From NCBI RefSeq assembly GCF_046244385.1, contig NZ_CP176366.1, positions 496,001 through 560,000 of the forward strand: a stretch of 64,000 nucleotides of DNA. The letters are read 5' to 3'. Made by a program: the position numbers and the translations under genes. A model generated the notes under the pieces. The model made no database searches. It saw nothing but the letters and a program-made list of their open reading frames with translations, and was not told the origin of the DNA. Within the stretch, counting starts at the first letter, position 1, and each line of letters starts with the position of its first letter. Of this stretch, positions 61,717-64,000 are shown piece after piece. The DNA comes from Methanospirillum stamsii (GTDB lineage: Archaea > Halobacteriota > Methanomicrobia > Methanomicrobiales > Methanospirillaceae).

Positions 61717-62262
61717 ATGAATGAGTACCTGCGCAAGACATCCCATCTATTATTCGGACTCCTTGTTGCTGGTGTGATCCTTATCTTTCCAACATATCAT
61801 GCTGCGATGATCATCGGATTCTCCCTCTATATCGGCCTGATTCTGATTGATCTCTGTGCAAAAGGATACCAAATACCTCTTATTAGTACAATACTCCATC
61901 ACATGGAGCGTGAAGGAGAATTTCCCGGAAAAGGTGCGTTTTTCTTCGTTTTCAGTGCTCTTGTCACACTCATGTTTTTCCCATCAGTTGTTGCTGCAGT
62001 ATCGGTTGCGGTCCTTGCTGTTCTTGACGGTTTCTCAACAATCATTGGCATACGATTTGGGAAACACCGGATATGGAAGAAAAAAACTCTGGAAGGATTT
62101 CTGGGAGGAGTAATCATTACCGCAGCCCTGCTCCTGCTGATTACCCTGCCATTTTACGCAATTCTCATCTCCCTGGTTGCCGGATTTGTAGAACTCTTAA
62201 GTCCGGTTGATGACAACCTGGTAATCCCCTGGGTGGTTGCAATACTCATTACTCTTCTCTGA
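61717..62262 (+). CDS. Dolichol/polyprenol kinase-like membrane protein
   Basis: A 181-aa integral membrane protein with about six helices, like the short archaeal members of the SEC59/phosphatidate cytidylyltransferase superfamily. Family-style residues: MNEYLRKTSHLLFGLLVAG, FFFVFSALVT, VLDGFSTIIGIRFGKHRIWKKKTLEGFLGG (the D-G...G-K-T-x-E-G pattern of CTP-dependent kinases). It may phosphorylate a lipid alcohol for glycosylation or lipid recycling. Independent unit after fdhAB. Confidence 0.78.
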   Translation: MNEYLRKTSHLLFGLLVAGVILIFPTYHAAMIIGFSLYIGLILIDLCAKGYQIPLISTILHHMEREGEFPGKGAFFFVFSALVTLMFFPSVVAAVSVAVLAVLDGFSTIIGIRFGKHRIWKKKTLEGFLGGVIITAALLLLITLPFYAILISLVAGFVELLSPVDDNLVIPWVVAILITLL

Positions 62263-62398
62263 AAGCTAACCTGATATCATATAGAAATTCCGCGATTGAT
62301 TATCTTGCATTCAAAGACTAAATAATAATCAGCCCGGAATGCCTTTTTTTCAGGTTGAAACCATTATACTTATATCCCCATGGGACGCAGAATATGCG

Positions 62399-63994
62399 AT
62401 GGAAATACCTTCTTTTTCAGACCTCCAGCTTTCACCTGGAATCCTTAAAGCCATCCGTGATATCGGATATGAAGAACCAACCCCAATACAGTCTCAAGTA
62501 ATACCCTTAATACTCGCCGGCAGTGATGTCGCCGGACAAGCATATACCGGAACAGGAAAGACTGCATCATACGGCATTCCGGCACTTGAAATGTGTCAGA
62601 CCGCAAACCGGAAGGTCCAGACCATTATTCTGTGTCCGACCAGAGAACTGGCTGTACAGGTTGGAACTGAACTGAACAGACTGGCGATGCACCGTAAGGG
62701 GATCTCAATTCTTCCCGTATATGGCGGACAGCCGATTGACAGACAACTGAGGGCACTCTCCAGAGGTGTTCATGTTGTCATCGGAACACCCGGACGGGTC
62801 ATCGATCATATTAAGCGGGGGACCCTCGCCCTTGATTCTGTGTCTCTTGTTGTCATGGATGAAGCGGACCAGATGTTGGATATGGGTTTTCGTGAAGATA
62901 TTGAAGAAATACTCTCCCACATCCCGAAAGAGCACCAGACAGTCATCCTTTCTGCTACTTTTCCTTCAGAAATACTCGATATTTCAAGAAGATTCCAGAA
63001 AGATCCCATTGACGTCAAGATGGTCCACCAGGAACTGACTGTCCCCCAGATAGAACAATATTATATCGAAGTCAGAGAACCGGCAAAATCAGACACCCTC
63101 ATCAGAGTTCTTGAATTCTACCAGCCCCAGCGGACTATCATTTTTTGTAATACCCAGATTGCCGTTGATGCCGTATCAAACGCTCTTAAAGCCGAGGGAT
63201 TCATGGCTGATGGTCTTCATGGCGGGATGGCTCAGGCCCAGCGTGACAAAGTCATGAATGCGTTCAGAAAGGGTCAGCTGGAGATTCTGATCGCAACCGA
63301 TGTTGCAGCACGTGGGATTGATGTTGAAGAGATTGACCTTGTCTGTAACTTTGACTTCCCCCAGGATGACGAGTACTACGTGCACCGGATCGGCAGGACG
63401 GCACGAGCTGGAAGAAGTGGACGGGCAATCAGCTTTGTCAGTCCCCGTGAGCGGTATAGACTCAGGGATGTAAGGAGAAGCACCCGGGCAGAACCAATTC
63501 CGCTTCCAATCCCGACTCTCAGGGAAATCGGAGGAAAGAAAGCCATTTCCACTCTTGCAGATGCAGATTCCCTGATGAAAACCGGGGACCTCACGTTCTG
63601 TCGTCCGATGATAGAAGAGATACTGGCAGAAGGTGCCGACCCGGTTTCGCTTGCAGCTTCACTCCTCATGATAGCCGCCGGTATAAATACTGAGAAAGAA
63701 GACGAACTGGAGAAATATCTGGGTGAACAGGCAGTTGTCAAACTATCTGTGGGACGGGCTGATGGTATCCTGGTCAGGGATATCCTGCAAGTTGTCAGAA
63801 ACAGTGGTAGAAATATCCAGAATGATATTGGAAATATCCGTATCGGACAGACAGCAACCTATATTGATGTCCCGGAACCCTCGGTAAAAGATGTGATTGA
63901 TGTTCTTAACGGAGCACAAATAGGACGGATCAGGATCATCGCAAAAAGAGGACGGAAACAGGGAGATATCCCAAAAAGGCGATTTAGTAAATAA
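62399..63994 (+). CDS. deaD: DEAD-box RNA helicase with DbpA-type RNA-binding domain
   Basis: ATP-dependent RNA helicase (531 aa). Motifs in order: Q motif (PTPIQSQVIPL), I (AYTGTGKTASYG), Ia (PTRELAVQ), Ib (GTPGRVIDH), II (DEADQMLDMGF), III (SATFP), IV (IIFCNTQ), V (TDVAARGIDVEEIDLV), VI (HRIGRTARAG). The C-terminal ~75 residues (VKLSVGRADGILVRDILQVV) match the DbpA/CsdA RNA-binding domain. Likely ribosome assembly or cold response. The ATG at 62399 (MEIPSFSDLQ) is preferred; a TATA-like TTATACTTATAT lies close upstream, so the mRNA may have almost no leader. Confidence 0.94.
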   Translation: MEIPSFSDLQLSPGILKAIRDIGYEEPTPIQSQVIPLILAGSDVAGQAYTGTGKTASYGIPALEMCQTANRKVQTIILCPTRELAVQVGTELNRLAMHRKGISILPVYGGQPIDRQLRALSRGVHVVIGTPGRVIDHIKRGTLALDSVSLVVMDEADQMLDMGFREDIEEILSHIPKEHQTVILSATFPSEILDISRRFQKDPIDVKMVHQELTVPQIEQYYIEVREPAKSDTLIRVLEFYQPQRTIIFCNTQIAVDAVSNALKAEGFMADGLHGGMAQAQRDKVMNAFRKGQLEILIATDVAARGIDVEEIDLVCNFDFPQDDEYYVHRIGRTARAGRSGRAISFVSPRERYRLRDVRRSTRAEPIPLPIPTLREIGGKKAISTLADADSLMKTGDLTFCRPMIEEILAEGADPVSLAASLLMIAAGINTEKEDELEKYLGEQAVVKLSVGRADGILVRDILQVVRNSGRNIQNDIGNIRIGQTATYIDVPEPSVKDVIDVLNGAQIGRIRIIAKRGRKQGDIPKRRFSK

Positions 63995-64000
63995 TTATCT

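Noticed and set aside
1..64000. CRISPR arrays, tRNA or rRNA genes
   Set aside because: No direct-repeat/spacer pattern, cloverleaf or rRNA-like stretch was found in the gaps between genes.

Overview
The window reads as a chromosomal segment of a hydrogenotrophic, formate-using methanogenic archaeon of the Methanomicrobiales. Gene content and style most resemble Methanospirillum; the genus is an inference, not a database result. The grounds are: archaeal A-type ATP synthase genes, formylmethanofuran:tetrahydromethanopterin formyltransferase (ftr), F420-type formate dehydrogenase with its formate transporter, homoaconitase-type genes for coenzyme B, methanogenesis marker protein 11, archaeal TATA-like promoters and oligo-T ends, and moderate-to-low GC. 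No rRNA, tRNA, CRISPR array or intact insertion sequence was seen.

Layout. 1-8.2 kb and 9.2-18.5 kb (minus strand): two complete A1Ao ATP synthase operons in the same order (H-I-K-E-C-F-A-B-D), separated by one plus-strand UspA gene. They are divergent, not a recent duplication. Operon 1 has a single-hairpin rotor subunit and a deviant catalytic P-loop. Operon 2 has a three-hairpin rotor subunit with one carboxylate lost, and a stalk subunit C carrying an extra membrane helix. Each has tiny unrecognised ORFs before atpH. 18.5-28.5 kb: DUF362/ferredoxin protein, AEC permease, LemA, a membrane diadenylate cyclase with a TPR outer domain, a beta-helix surface protein, endonuclease IV, aldehyde dehydrogenase and a glycosyltransferase. 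28.9-35.3 kb (plus): complete trpEGDCFBA operon whose trpF has no standard start codon. 35.3-42.7 kb: REC-PAS histidine kinase, TPR protein, Cache-like secreted protein, thymidylate synthase, a candidate structured RNA, and an OLD-type ATPase with a decayed nuclease domain.

42.7-50.3 kb (minus): eight overlapping genes: marker protein 11, a radical SAM enzyme, a ThDP enzyme resembling a shortened IorA, homocitrate synthase (aksA), homoaconitase (aksD, aksE with the YLRT loop), an unknown 265-aa protein and aksF. The aks genes make 2-oxosuberate, precursor of coenzyme B. The other four genes are good candidates for the undescribed later steps (decarboxylation, thiol formation, joining to phosphothreonine); this is the most interesting region.

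50.3-64 kb: ClC channel with CBS domains, a GmrSD-like type IV restriction enzyme, ftr, a zinc-ribbon protein, a small membrane protein, the formate region (fdhC, a membrane OB-fold protein, fdhA, fdhB), a polyprenol-kinase-like protein and a DEAD-box helicase. Formate uptake and oxidation, Ftr, coenzyme B synthesis and the ATP synthases all serve formate/CO2 methanogenesis and its ion-gradient energy.
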